Source of the DNA: Quillaja saponaria
Taxonomy: Eukaryota; Streptophyta; Magnoliopsida; Fabales; Quillajaceae
Length of the DNA: 64,000 bases
Direction of reading: 5' to 3'
Assembly (NCBI GenBank): GCA_029379385.1
Contig: CM055606.1
Span: 1,736,001-1,800,000 of the forward strand
Shown here one piece after another: positions 23,831 to 37,500 of the stretch (position 1 is its first letter; every line of letters starts with the position of its first letter). A program made the position numbers and the translations under genes. The notes beneath the pieces were generated by a model. That model was not told where the DNA came from and did no database searches. It was given only the letters and a program-made list of their open reading frames with translations.

Positions 23831-24007
23831 GTTTAGGGGAGGATTTGGTGTTATAAAGTAACCCTCTACAGCCAATTCCTTCGATTGTGTGCATTAGTAT
23901 GACTTACTTATTACAGTGTTAATTATGCATTGGTATTAGTTGTCCATTCTTGACAAGTAAATGGATGCATTATCTATTTTTTTTTAATTGTTTAACTAAA
24001 CATGGAA

Positions 24008-24079
24008 TCCGTTGTAGTCTAGTTGGTTAGGATACTCGGCTCTCACCCGAGCGACCCGGGTTCAAGTCCCGGCAACGGA
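24008..24079 (+). tRNA. tRNA-Glu (anticodon CTC)
   Basis: A 72-nt cloverleaf: acceptor stem TCCGTTG paired with CAACGGA, D arm with AGTTGGTTAGGAT, anticodon stem CTCGG/CCGAG around loop CTCTCAC (anticodon CTC at 24042-24044), and T arm with GGGTTCAAGTCCC. It has no intron and no encoded CCA, as expected for a nuclear plant gene. It decodes GAG. Confidence 0.97.
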
Positions 24080-24088
24080 AATTTTATA

Positions 24089-24100
24089 ATTTTTTTTTTT
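24089..24100 (+). terminator. RNA polymerase III terminator of tRNA-Glu
   Basis: A run of at least ten T begins ten bases after the tRNA 3' end, the standard Pol III stop signal. Confidence 0.85.
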
Positions 24101-24692
24101 GGGATTTGCATACATCATAAAGCATAATGGTTTTGATATGGTATGGTACATAATGAGAGATTAACGTCATTGCATTTTTTGCAGGGAAAATGAATACCAA
24201 AATTGTAAGAGAAAACTTCAGAAAATTGGTTACCACATGCCTTTTAGTATACGCATGCTGTAATGTTTGTGTTTGCTGTATCATCAAGTTCTTGTCAAAT
24301 AAGTTCACCTTTCAAACAAAGTTCTCCTGCTTTCTAATTAAGCTTTAGAAGTGCAAGAATGTGAAAATGAGATCTAGCAGGCAGTAGATCTGCATATATA
24401 ATACAACTTGGTAGCTTGCCTGATTGCCTCAAATTGAGAAAGCTTGAATTCAGAGTCACTAATACAGATACACAATCAACTGTTACCTGTCCTCTAATTG
24501 AAGTAGACAATTTCAACTGATTCTCTGACTAAATCATTAGATTAATGACTAGTACTGATACAGATGTGGTATGACAACTTCAAAGAATTAAGGAAACAAT
24601 CAGATGTTGCATTATCCAAACACGTAGGATATCACCCACAAAAATCTCATCAATCCTGTGTTTCTTGTCCCACAAGTATGTGCAATTTCATT

Positions 24693-26095
24693 TCATTTCC
24701 TGCTGGACGACGATGAGGTCGATTTCTTGCTCATGGAAATCTTGCTATAGACATTCTTGGTTCTAATCGGCAACAGAATGTCTAAACAAAACCCGATAAT
24801 GCATGTTGCAGTCATGACCAAAAACACTATCCTGTAACAATGGGCTCCAACACAAGCGTTGCCGCCACCAGCTGTGGTAGTTGCCTCCATAAGATACAAT
24901 AAGCCAGCCAGTAGACCAGAAAAGAGGAAAGAACCAAGGGGAAGATTAAGAATGAGAATGTTGTACCTAGACCATAGTATTTGAGTCCAAATAGTTCAGA
25001 AGCAGTTGGGACAGTAATAGCAATTCGGACACCATAGCAAATACCAACAACTATTGAACCAACGTAGAGGAAACCAAGGACAGCCAAGGCCATAAGGATA
25101 TACCCTACTGCCATTAAAAAATGAGAAGCTGCATTCCAAAGTGGTCTTGGTGTTGCAGCTTTTCTGTGAAATGAAAAATCATATTAATGTTGAAAATCAG
25201 TTATTTGCTACTGAAAGGTTAAATTTTCATCAGGTATGCAAATTCTGAGGAACAAGAACACAAAGATATCTTACTTGATGAAGTGCTCAGACCGAACCGG
25301 AGATGATCCGGCCGAAAAAGCCCCAAATGCTTGTAAGGGAACGAAGATTGAGACATCAACGTATCCTAAAGCCAATCCAAATTGACCCATATTGTTTATC
25401 ACAGCCAAACCAGTACCCACCCCACACAAAAACGACCCAAATAAGACCCAGAAATCAGTGGTCTCAATGCCTCTACAATTGTATGCTCTTCTCCGACCAC
25501 CAGTTTTATCTTTGTAAGTCCTACCACTTCCTCACTTTCTGCGGCCAGCCACCACAACCGCTTCTCCATTGCTTCATCGGCCGTCTTTTCCTCTGTCTCC
25601 TTCTCTTTATGGTCACTCAATAGCAACGGTTCGTTTACTTGTCTCTCAATATCTAAACCCACCTCGGAGGCTCGGACTGCAGCTTTGACTTCCAGCTTTT
25701 GAAAAACAAGTACACAGGAATTCCTAATGGCGATGCCAACAGAATCAGCAAAATTACAGAGGATACTTCAGACAATACGGTGCTTGGGTTTGGTATGAAA
25801 TCGTAGGCCAACAGATATACTGCAATGACGACAGCCAGAGAATTGATTATACCAAAGAGACCTCATGAAGGAAAAAGAGACCGGTGAGACAAAAGGCAAA
25901 AGGGATTATAGCTAGCATGAAGAGGAAGGAAGCTAGCTTGTCAGAAAAAAGAGCAGAACAAAGGTAGGTGAATATGGCGGTGCTTAATCTAATAAACCCT
26001 TTAAGAATGCCAGAGACAGGTCCTCTGTTTTTCCTGAAGTTGCGTAAGCAGGTACAAGTACGGCCGTGTTCATCCAGGTTGTGCTATTGCCTCCT
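24693..26095 (-). pseudogene. Nodulin-like/NFD4-type MFS transporter, 5'-truncated and frameshifted
   Basis: On the minus strand one can follow a plant nodulin-like major facilitator protein. It begins near NSTTWMNTAVLV (about 26090), missing the first 120 or so residues. The central loop (EPLLLSDHKEKETEEK) lies near 25620, then FLCGVGTGLAVINNMGQFGL near 25410, SEHFIK, an intact GTAAG...CACAG intron (about 25271-25149), and the last exon ending in RTKNVYSKISMSKK with a Ser-rich tail. At least four small deletions break the frame, around 25460, 25335, 25290 and 24965, plus more upstream of 25662. The retained intron shows it is a decayed genomic copy, not a retrocopy. Family members are membrane transporters of poorly known substrate. 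Confidence 0.85.
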
Positions 26096-26099
26096 GTGC

Positions 26100-29000
26100 A
26101 CAAAAATATACTCATCTGTATTCAAACATTCAAATGTAGAATTCAATTAATTTCAAATGAACTCTACATTTTCTTATTGGAATAAATGAAATTGTGTAGT
26201 TTTTAAATGAAATTTATTTGAAATTTATATTTTATTAATTATAAATTTCACACCAAATAGATTGATTTTATTTTGTAAAATTTATTTAAAATAAATTATT
26301 ACTTTGTCCACCTCAAATAACATTTTTATCCTTAATATTACATATGTTTTTTATTTAGATAAATTGATAACAAGCCTCCACCCTATCACACCCCTCATGG
26401 AGGCATGACTGGCCGAAAGAATGGAAACCAAACCTCCGTAACCCTGACTCAAATAAAGGAACGATCCTGACCTTTGACTAACCAATAATTAAAACTAAGA
26501 ATTTATAAACACAAAAGTTAACATTAAAAGTTTATTGATTAAAACAAATCACAACTTACTAAAAATTTTGGCAGAGGTTCCTTGCAATATGAAACATGCC
26601 TTAAAATACAAACCTATAAATTCTTATTCTTACACAACAACAACACCAAGACAATAAGGAACTCCGCTCCGTTCACATCATCAACAAAACAAATATTAAA
26701 ATATTACATCATACCAAATTTGTCTCCCACAGTTTTATTGTGACTGCTAACTTCCATCCTTTAACTTCAAGTCTGAGATCCTGGAATTACCTTGCTGTAC
26801 TCAATTGGCAAGTCACAAGCTTTGCGACGTCATGTACAGAACTCCTGTTACTAAAAAAATAATCCACAAGAGAGGAATGAGTCCCATGGATTTCGTGAAT
26901 AGAAAATTGTACCCAAAAGTTACTAGCATCACCCAACACAAATGCATAACATATATAATAACCTCATGTAACATTGTTCATACCTTAATTGACATTACAC
27001 ATACATATTGTAATCATCATAAATTCATCATTTACATAAAACACAGGATCACAAATTAGTCAAAGCGATAATAGCAAACAAAGCAACCAAATGGCCAACG
27101 AGTGACTCAGCCCCGCATAATATTATCACCCTTACCGGGTATTTACGCGCCCTCACAACAAATTAATCTTCATACATCATCCATCCTACCAGGGCTGAGC
27201 ACTCAATTTAACAAAAATATTTATCAAAATCAAAATTTCTCATGATTTTAAATCAAAATATTGTAGATGCTCCTAGATCTTAATTTCGAGATAAATTTTT
27301 TTTTTTTTTTCCAGAAAAACTTCCATGTATTGGTCCTTTATCAACCACAGACAATTTCAAACAAAAGTGATTCAACTAACTCACTAAAATATTGCACTAG
27401 CACATTTATTTAAATACACATACAACCGAACATAATAATCTAGCCCCTAAAGGCAACAATTAATCACTCACTTGTAACAGATTCCATTCGCCATTCGCAC
27501 TTGCATCCAACGCGTCTTATTAGGTCCACATTAGAATCCGGAACTGAAATCCATATTCCCAAATAATATTTAGTTCATAAACGTTATTGTTATAATTTTT
27601 TAATTACTAAGCTTCTATCTCAACTTATATAGGTTTCTTTACGAAAATTTTCCATTAGGCTATTATATGTCAATTAATATGAATTGGACTTCCTGTGATA
27701 GGGTTAATAATGAAAATATATTATAAATGTCTTGACAATGTATTAGGTAGAAGAAACCATTAGAAAAGATAGAAAGCACTGAGTTAGAGATATTGAAACT
27801 GTCCAAATTTGAGATTTGGACCAATGTCCACTTTATCATTCATATTTTTCTCTAAAAAATTCCGAATTCAGTTTTGTAAAATTTATAAAATACTAGACAC
27901 ATGTAGATTTATAGTGGTATATCATTTGAAATTTTTAGATTTGTATATCAATACAGTTTATTCTTTGAAGTTGCATCAAATTCTACAAAAAGCAGGATTT
28001 TGACAGTTTTAACCTTACCTTAGTTAATTGAACATAACTTTCTCTAGGAAAAACGAAATCCAACTCTGTTTGTTGGGTTTATTAATAGACAAATATATAT
28101 ATCTTTATTATTTAAAAAAATTTCCTAAAACCAGTACTAAACCCGCTCAATTTCTTACACGAACCAAAAACAGGGCACTAAAAATCTTTTGTGAACTAGC
28201 TGGAGTCTAACAGCTTTAACTCACAACATACTTGGAACCAAGCTACAAAATTTTGCAGAAAATATTACAAGACCATAAGCTACATTTTATCTTTTGAACT
28301 CTTAATTTAATTCTATCCTGAAGACACTCGAAATACCAAATTTATGTTACCTACTAAATCTACTCCCTGCACCCTTCACAACCACTTAACTCTCATTCCT
28401 ATGTGTATGTATATCTACATATATATACCTATCTCAATTAATCAATATACTATACCAATTCAAAAATACTAACAATTCCAATGTTAATCAATGTGGACAA
28501 TTTCAATTAATCAATATACTAACAATACTTAGGTCACAAATGTTTCACAATAACCCACATTAACCTTCATGGTTAAACCTTAACCCATAATTGATTCATC
28601 CATCCCAACTTCCTAAATTTCAAATCTTTAATTTACACAATCAAAAAGAAATCCTAGCTTTAAGTTCTTATCATTCACAACTCACCCAACATATAATCTA
28701 ACCTCTTAATCAACATTAAAAATATAGCAAGTAAACCAAAAGAAAACAAAGGAATAGTTTGTCATTTACCATAAACCAAGCTGTCAAAGAACAGGAGTGT
28801 TGCTACCCCAACTAGCAGTTGGAACATCCCATCTCCTTCAACGTGAGTTATAGCCAAGTGAAGAAAGAAAACAAAATCCAGCCAAAATCTAGCAGGAACG
28901 TCCCTTGCTGCTTACCATGATACCCACATCTTCCATCATTGGCTGAATTCCATGGCAACAGAGGGTGATAGAGGCTTCATGGCCATCTAACTTGGTCGAC

Positions 29001-29720
29001 AGCTTCTAGTAGGCTAAACAAAGTTGATGCATGGATAATGACTCATGGCAAGCAAAACAGAAAGAGACTCTCGGTGATTAGAGGTAGAACAAGGCTGAAA
29101 TTCAAGCTAAACCATAGTTGGAAGGAGGGTTTTCACGGCAAGGAAGATAATGTCCATGGCCAAGCTTCAACTTTTCATGAGGAAGGGCAACAATTTCAGA
29201 CAAGCAAGAGAAAGAGGCAGAGCAGAAGAGTGTAGAATAGCTAAGAATGGGAGGAAAAGAAATCGTGAAAATGGAGAAAGAAACGGGAAAAAAATAGGAA
29301 AGTAAAGTCAAGGTCAAGCCATAAAATGTATAGTGGGTATATATATTTACACATAAATTAGAAAGATATTTTTTTTATTTACACTCTTATTACACTTATC
29401 AATAAAAGTTTCACAAGTAAATTTTCAAGTTAAAAGTTTACAAATAATGTGGTGAAAATTAATTCTTTTATTACACACATGTTGATATATACGTATATGT
29501 ATACAAGTTTATTCAAGTAATGATATAAGTTAATTTTCACATTGCGACTAGATATATAAAAACATTTAAAAACATTTTTTAATATATCAAATTATGTCTT
29601 AATTAATTACGTTATTATTTATTTTAACTTGTTTATGTATTTATTATTTTGTAACTAAAATTTATATATATATATATAACTTAACGTGGTGACATCGGGT
29701 TATAACACACCCGTTCATCT
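26100..29720. other. Long non-coding AT-rich block, possible decayed retrotransposon
   Basis: No domain-bearing frame is present. The block is bordered by TGATAACAAG at 26365 and GGGTTATAACA at 29707, which could be TG...CA ends of a very long LTR, but the neighbouring 5 bases (TAAAT, CACCC) do not match. A CATGGAGG..CATGAC segment near 26390-26430 and a GGTGACATCGGG segment near 29688 are GC-richer islands. I cannot assign a family. Confidence 0.3.
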
Positions 29721-30922
29721 TATATGTTCATCTAACCAACAACAAAGTTTTTCCTCTCAACTTGTCTTTTGTTCATTGAACAATAATTAATCTTCCTGTT
29801 TTTATATTTTTAGTTGATCAAGGTTAGTTTTAATTAAAAAATTTAAGGGTAGTATCAAAAAAATATTTAAACTAAAATAAATTCTTTATTTGTTTCAAAT
29901 TAAGAGAATTAAACTAAATTCTATAAATATAGTTTTTATATTAAATAAGAGAATTTATCTTAAATAAATTGAATTATAGAATATATTTAAAATAAAATAA
30001 ATTATATTTTCTATCTTGTTCCAAACATGACGTCAATGGGGCCAAAAAGCTTAGGACTTTTGCAATGGGTTTTTCAAAATTATGAAGAACAAGAACAATT
30101 TCTTGTCTGGGTTGCTATCTTTTTCACAATCCAGTGACAACCCACAAAAATTAAGCTTTTGTTTGAATCAAGAATAACAAAGAAGATTGCACTGGGAAAT
30201 CAAAGATTCAAACTTGCACTGTTAAATATTAAGTAAAAGTTCCTTAGCTGACGTTAGTGTTTGATTGATTACCTGCCAGTATGTAAGAGGTTTAATTCCC
30301 TCACTAACCACAAGCCACTAGGCGCCATATCCAACGAGGCCTTCAACTTACCCAATGAGGAGAATCATCCAAGTTGGTAATACATCAGAAGCAAGACTTG
30401 CAAAAAGCTCAAAAGCCTTGCCGACGTCTTAATAGTCCATTTGATTTATATAATCATTTAGATAGGGTTCAAGCACATTTTTTTGTGTTAAATGTGGATT
30501 GGTAGTTAGTATAGGTTAAGTGTCTTAAGAAATCTTTAATAGGAAGACTTTTAGGATTTGATTATAAATAGGCTATGTCCCTTCTCCTCTCTCAGTCAGT
30601 GTATCTTGTCTCCATTAAAAATGCCAATATATAGAGAGTATAGAAAGTCTCATAATTCAATCATGGCATGCTTAATTAAAGATTCATCTATTCTGCTATT
30701 ATGACTCAATTAGGTATGCAAGTTTTAATTACTGTGTTTTAAATTCATATATGTGATCCATTAATTATACGCATAAGGGATTTGAGATTGTCAAAGTAAA
30801 TGTTGAAAATGTAATTGTTGTTGGAAATTGCTTGTATCCCAATCATCGTGATAAAGCCTAGCTATTTGCCAGCAGCAGGAGCAGAGGAGAGCTCCACATA
30901 CCCATGAATCTAACATTTAGTC

Positions 30923-30969
30923 TTTGAACCTTTGAACCTTTGAACCTTTGAACCTTTGAACCTTTGAAC
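30923..30969 (+). repeat. 8-bp tandem repeat (TTTGAACC)x6
   Basis: Six almost perfect copies of TTTGAACC in a row, the last one ending TTTGAACA. No spacers, so not CRISPR. It lies in a region without genes. Confidence 0.95.
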
Positions 30970-31284
30970 AATCGATGTTTATTTGTATAAGGAAAAATAC
31001 AACTACGAAGACTAGAAAAAAGCTTAATTGCATTTTTGGTCTATATAATTTAAATTTAATTTAGTTGTTTAATTATTGCAATTAGTTCCTTACATTGTTT
31101 TAGTTTGTAATTTTACTTTTTCATACCATGTTAAATTACAAACTCTTCCAAAAATTCAAATTCATAATTAATAATAATGATAACATTTACTCTTTATACA
31201 TTTAAACATGTTGGCACCCAGATGCATAAGACCTTTCTACTCCTAATCTCAAGCCAAAAATGTGCTAGGTGTGCTAGTGTCATG

Positions 31285-31445
31285 TGCTAACTTTGCAAGC
31301 ACGCAAAGATGCATGTGTAGCACCATCACTATCATAGGCCGACTTTGCTAGCAAGCAAAAATGTATGTGTAGCACTTGCTATCCTCTCATGAGTAGCAAG
31401 TTAGCTTCTTGAATCTCTCACGAGTAGCAAGTCAGCTTCTTGAAT
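31285..31445 (+). repeat. Two local tandem duplications
   Basis: A unit with GATGCATGTGTAGCAC is repeated about 55 bp later (with AATGTATGTGTAGCAC). Directly after, a 31-bp unit with GAGTAGCAAGT.AGCTTCTTGAAT occurs twice. Both are diverged by a few bases. Confidence 0.75.
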
Positions 31446-32017
31446 GCCCCTCGGGTATAAACCCATAAGGCTAATGCGTAGCAAACGTAGGCAAGTTTGC
31501 AAGCAAGTAACAAGAATACAAATTTCACATAAATTGCAAGAAAGAATTCAAATTACTCATTAATCACGCTTGGTGTAGAGAAAGCTTACAAACAACAAGT
31601 TCAACAAGCTCGTGTAGAAAGTTAACTATCCATTGACTATACACCCATCCCTAAAGATCATTCTGCAATAAAGTCTCTCTAGTAGGAACATATTTTAATT
31701 TTTTCAGTTGTCACAAAACATTATTCACTTTAATTACAAAAATATGCATGAGCTCCTTGTATATCTCTGTTGTGTAATTTAGTGATAAACATGAATATTA
31801 ATCATCTATAGACTAATTAAATGATGAGTCTATAAATGATGAAAGGGTCAACAATGAATTTTATTAATGCCATATAAACAGATATGGTGCTTGAATTTCA
31901 CAATTCCCACATGAAAAATTGACATTGAATTTCAAATTTATTATATAATCCTGCTTCGAGCCCTCTTTAGCAAACTAAACTGTGGATCTGGCTCTCGATC
32001 TCTCCTGTTTTAATTAA

Positions 32018-33110
32018 TTAGAGAGGTGTCCAGCACGATGATGTTTTTGGGTTCCACAAAGATGGGAGTAAGAACCGCATGCTATCAACACCATGTGTGT
32101 TACAGGCTCCACCAATTTTTGGATCGATTCGTACTTTGCCTGCATTACCCGGGAATGCCCCGCTTCCAAAAACACCGGGGCACGCGGTGGTTGCCGCAAC
32201 TGCACTATGCCTTCCGGAGGTGAAAAACCCGTCGTTGAATGGGTTGGTAACAGTTTCTGCCAATCCCAAAGCAAAGGAAACCACCATGGCATCCGCACCC
32301 ACATCCCCGTTCGGCGGTTTGTAAATCACTCCTTGCGGCCCGTAATCCGACGACTTATAGAATGGCCATACGCATTCTCCGGGCACTCATATTGCAGGTT
32401 CTGGACTATAATATATGGCTGCTGGCCTGCATGAAAATTGTGATCAATATTTACTTACTACTGAATACTGATAAAATAATTTGTGATCACGCCAATTAAA
32501 ATTATTAATCATCTAATTAAAAATTGTGACAAAAAACTCTAACGTGATAAATTTTAATTGACTTGAAAACTAATAAAATTTTTATAAATCAACTTTGAAA
32601 ATAAGTTTTTGTTACCAATAACTCCATGCTCGGAGCATTTTCCCATCCATGTCCCTTGCACTGTAACCTCCCTAGAAACCAAGATGACAACAACATTGTT
32701 AGGTCTTGCAACCTTTTCAACCAACATGGGAATAAATTCTTGGTTCAAGACTTTGCCAATGGAGTAATTGGGGTCATCCACTTAGGCTGTTACTCGCACA
32801 TGGATTGCACCCTTGCTTTTCTTTGCGACTGATTGGTAGCTCTCCACCATCCCCCACCATGATGAAACTTGTGGTTGCAAGTTGCCACCGCCGTTGAAAT
32901 TTAAGGACTTTACAAAAGTGTTAATGGCATTTTTATGGACAGGGGCAAATGAACCATACCATAGGAGGACAAGGTTAAGATTTCCGATTAGAAGAGGACC
33001 ATCATGGTAGGTTATGGCATAGGGCTTCCAACAATGGCAAGAGGGATTAGGGTAACAAGCAGGGAGAGAGCAATCGAAAGAGGGCGAATTGGGAGAGAAT
33101 TAGATGCCAT
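32018..33110 (-). pseudogene. EXORDIUM-like protein gene, broken
   Basis: EXORDIUM-like proteins are secreted wall/apoplast proteins linked to brassinosteroid and carbon-status growth control. The minus strand keeps the family's order: start ATG at 33110 with a signal peptide, then YHDGPLLIGNLNLVLLWYG, INTFVKSLNF, LQPQVSSWWGMVESYQ, DDPNYSIGKVL, KCSEHGV, CPGECVWPFYKSSDYGPQ, PPNGDVGADAMV and ACPGVFGSGAFPG up to TAA at 32018-32020. Damage: an early frameshift with TAA at 33012-33014, an in-frame TAA at 32782-32784 (probably once CAA) and one missing base near 32387 within ECPGECV. A 189-bp AT-rich segment with GT and AG ends (32427-32615) lies within the gene, though EXO genes are usually intronless. 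The many lesions argue for a true pseudogene. Confidence 0.85.
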
Positions 33111-34522
33111 TGATGTGTATCACTCCCTTAATTCCATTTAGTTTGTGGGACATGCATCCCACGAAGAGCAAAAATAAGGGAGAGAAATTCTTAGACAAGC
33201 TCTATGATGAACACCTACCACAAAACAACTACATTTTTGTGGTCGTACGTAATACGTACATAAAAGAGAAAAAAAGATAGTCATAAATAGAGTGGGGAAA
33301 CATTCAAAAACACTAAAATAGTAAATAAATAGAAAATGATGCCCATTTCGAAAAACAAAATTCTTAGATAATTTCAATGTACTTACTGTAAATAGATTTC
33401 TTAATTTTAAAACAAATTTACATTAAATATAATATAATTTATTTGAGAATTTTATTTCAAAAGAATGATAATATCGCACAATTAAATAATTATCATTAAC
33501 TACCTCGTGCACATTATTTCAAAAGAATGATTGAAAATTGAAAATCTCTACCTAAAATAGGTGTCAACTTTTACTGTAACATGAACTGGAAAGATTATAT
33601 TTTAGGCCCATTTGAACTGGATTAGATTCCCAACATTGAAAAAGATAAACAAAACCAGGCCCAGTAAGAGCTTTGTTGGATTATTGCAAATGAACAACAA
33701 TTTTTTAATCATTCTTGATTAATTTATCCGTTAACAATGGGTTAAAGCTCAAATCGAGCTTAAGTTTTAATTTGAAATATTTATTTAGCAATCTAGGTAA
33801 ACACGAACCGAACTTAAACATAATAAAATTTAATTAATTGAGTTGATTTTGATTTTGATTTGATCAAGGACATTCTTGACATGCTTCATTTCTCATGCAT
33901 ATATATGCAACACTTCATATGTGAGTAACCTTACATTACTTGGCAACCTTACTTTTCATGCAAACCTCTATGTAGTGAAAAAATAATTTCTCATTATGCT
34001 ATAACTTACATTTTTTATACAAGACATCATTCCGTGCTTCACATTCCATTACCAATTCAATCACAATTGAACGGCTAATTTATAAATCACTCATTTTCAA
34101 ATATTATCATCGATTCGATTTTTAAATATTTTCGTGAAAAATTCTTCCTTCATACGGAGCTGATGCGGAACACAATAACAGTTTTATATCGTGTAGCACC
34201 CTAACAAAGCCCCAGATTAAGACACAATATATAAATATTAATTAAGCAACCTCAGAAGCTCAATTATATTCTTGTTTTAATTATTAATTTAAGATTTTAC
34301 AGATAATACATGCGCGGTTACGCCCTCTGCAGCGCCTCGACCGGAGCTTCTGAAGCGACTTCGCACGCGCTGAGAGAGGTTGCTGATAGCGGTGTATTTT
34401 GGTCTTTCAGAGTGAGAAAGTTCCAAAGGCACAAACTTTACAGAACAAACTCTGCCATGGAGGATAAAAATCGTACGGTTTGTTTGTGATCGGTGATAGT
34501 GAGAGCAAGAAAGAGTAAAGCG
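33111..34522. other. Intergenic stretch between EXORDIUM-like pseudogene and CYP21-1
   Basis: No gene is recognised. The last 200 bases (about 34310-34520) are GC-richer and probably contain the promoter and 5' UTR of CYP21-1. Confidence 0.4.
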
Positions 34523-37500
34523 ATGCGTAGAGAGATCTCTTTTCTGTCTCAACCACGATGCATTCTTCTCTTTATTGTTCTCTCAATTTTCCTCATTTTC
34601 GCATTCTCTAGCTCTAAACGGGTAATTTATATTATATCTAAATTATTTGATTTATGGATCTCATTTTTAAAATCGTACTGGGTTTTTGGCAATCTGTGTT
34701 GCGAAATTGATCTGGGTTTTCAATATGGTATATTTGGTTTTCTTTGGTATTGGTTTCACTGAATGAATGCTCAAGATGAAATGTGTTTTCTTGTGCAGTA
34801 TTTGTTTGATTTTATTTTCTGATATTAAGGAATTGAAATATCAGCGTGTTCCACTTGAGTGCCTTATATGAAATGAAAACTTTCATGTAATCATTTATAG
34901 TTGATTACTCTTGGATCATTTGTAATTTTCACTCATGTAATTGTTGTTATCTTTTGCTGCGTAGTGGGTTTTATATAATATAAGCCTTGATCATGGAGGT
35001 AGCCTTTATAGCCTAATGTTGAGTCATGTACAGTTCTGATTTGGCTTAGGCTTTGTAATGTGGGGCTTTAAGGAGCAGATGGCATGAGAAGATTTTGTGA
35101 TGATTGCTGGACTGGAAGTTGGGAAAGATAGGTTGTGAAATTGAACATTGAAACTTTGTAGAGATGAGTAACAAGGCCTGTATTAGGACTTTCTGGAGAA
35201 CAATATAGGAAATCTTAGCAAGAAAGGAACTTCTTAGATGAAGCAACGAGACAATTCTGGTTTCCCTTTCCTCTGTTACTTATGAGATTTTAGAAGAGCT
35301 TTTGGTTGCCTCTTAGCTGCTAGAAGTGTCCATAAGCTACACTAACAGTTATCATGTGATAGTAACTGCCTTGCTTAAATTTCTGTTATGTATAGTTGAA
35401 ATAGGTTATTAAGATATATTACCATAGTGGTTAAGAGGCAACCTGGTGACTTATTTTCAAAGCAGAAATCACTATTAATTAGTGGGATGTGTAATACTTA
35501 TTGTCAGAATCCCTTGTTTTCAACCACCAGCTATATGGCCAGTCATTGAAGCTAGCTGCTTGGATTTACGAAGTTCATAGGAATATGTAAAACATGGTTC
35601 TGCTGTGCTTTTCCTTGTACCTGGGCCTGGAAGGCACTCAATTAATAAAGAGTGTGTGAATAATGTGCCCAAATGGCTTGTTTGGTAGCATATTATGGTT
35701 TGCCTTCTTCATCCCCACATATCACCTTATTTAAGTTCAGAATTTTGGTTTTCTAAATGCAGTCTTTATGTTCCTTTATTCAAGTTATCTTATTTTCTTG
35801 ATTTGTATGCATATTACATGGAATTTTTTTTCATTTTCCTTTTACCTGAGAGATGTAGGAATTTAGATTCCTTTTTGTTTTTTCTTCTTATATGGTTGCT
35901 ATTCAACTTAGTTTTTTACTCTCTTGGTTCTGTGCATGTGGGGAGCTTGTACTATATTTGGATATAGTTATCTTTTTAACATTTTTTGTTATTTGCTAGC
36001 TAGAAATGCTAAAGATTATATCAGTCTGATTGGAAAACTTGGAATATATTCATCTGTTATTATGTTCTACAGGAGAAATAGGTTGTAAGTATTGTCTTTA
36101 AGTGCTGTCTAGTTACAAATTGTCACTTTCTACAATGCAGGGTGAAACTAAAGCAGAAGATGTGCCTGAAATTACACATAGAGTATATTTAGACGTTGAT
36201 ATTGAAGAACAACGTTTAGGTATGAGGCATTTATATCAGAAATAATTATTTAACTATATTTGTTTAAACCTATTTGATTTTATGATAAACGTTGTTAAAT
36301 AGAAAGACCAATACTAATAGATAAAAGCTACAATATACATTTTTGTTGGAAGTTATACAACTCTTAAAAGTTTTATATTCTATTTCCTCTTTCCCGTTCA
36401 CTGTTAACTAACTCCCAGCTACAAACAAAAATTCCTGCAGGGAGGATCGTGATTGGATTATATGGCCAGGTTGTACCAAAAACTGTTGGTATGCCATTAA
36501 TCATCTTTCTGAAAAGTTTTCTATCAGCATCTTACTTGCCTAATTCACTCCAGTTAGCGGTTAAAGTTGCATTTTGCATGGATCAAGGGTGGTTAATCTT
36601 ATGAGATTGGAATATTTGTTTACAGTCCTTGTATGTCCCCCTTCATGCTGGATGTTTAGAGTTCAAGCTTTCTATCCATTTAAACTCAAACCAACCAGAA
36701 GAAATATTTTTATTCGAATTTACATGTCATCTATATCTTATTATACTTATTTTTTCTTCATGCTGCAAAATTGCCTAATGAGTGAGCTTTTCTGCCTGCA
36801 GAAAATTTTAGGGCTTTGTGCACAGGTATTTGGCGTTTTTACTTCTTGATCTTTGTTATGTTCGTAAACCTGTTATTTCTTAATCACTGTTTATAGAGGC
36901 AGTGCACTGAGCTTCTGTCACAATCTTATATGCAGGGGAGAAAGGGAAGAGTGCCAGCGGACTTAAACTCCATTATAAAGGAATCCCGTTTCATCGTATA
37001 ATATCTGGTTTTATGATTCAAGGTGGAGATATTGTCCATGGTGATGGCAAGGGATATGAATCTATCTATGGTGGCTCCTTCCCCGATGAGAATTTCAGGA
37101 TAAAAAATTCACATGCTGGTACGTTACATCAAAGCTTGGATTGATGTGTTGTGCTTATAAATTATCTTTTGTAAAACTCAATATATTGTGCATTTATGAG
37201 TTTTCAGCTTCCTTCTCTAATATGCTTTATTGGGAGCAGGTGTTGTTTCTATGGTGAATTCAGGGCCAGATTCCAATGGCTCACAGTTCTTCATCACAAC
37301 AGTGAAAGCAAGCTGGTAAGTTTTTCCTTACAGTGGCTATAGATATCAAGTTGTGAGCTTTAGTTGTTGTTTCTATACAAATCTTCTACTTCTAGATCCC
37401 TTATTAGGTCCCATGTGCATGTCCAGATCTGAAGGTGTAAGATTCAAAGTTGAAATGCATTTTAGTTAGGTCAGTCAGAGGGTGGAGTCTTACCATTGCT

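Noticed and set aside
26365..29707. 3.3-kb solo LTR with TG...CA borders
   Set aside because: Flanking 5-bp sequences differ (TAAAT and CACCC) and no partner LTR or primer-binding site is seen; kept only as a tentative note.
30923..30969. Regular short repeats that might suggest a CRISPR array
   Set aside because: Eight-base units with no spacers in plant nuclear DNA; a simple microsatellite.
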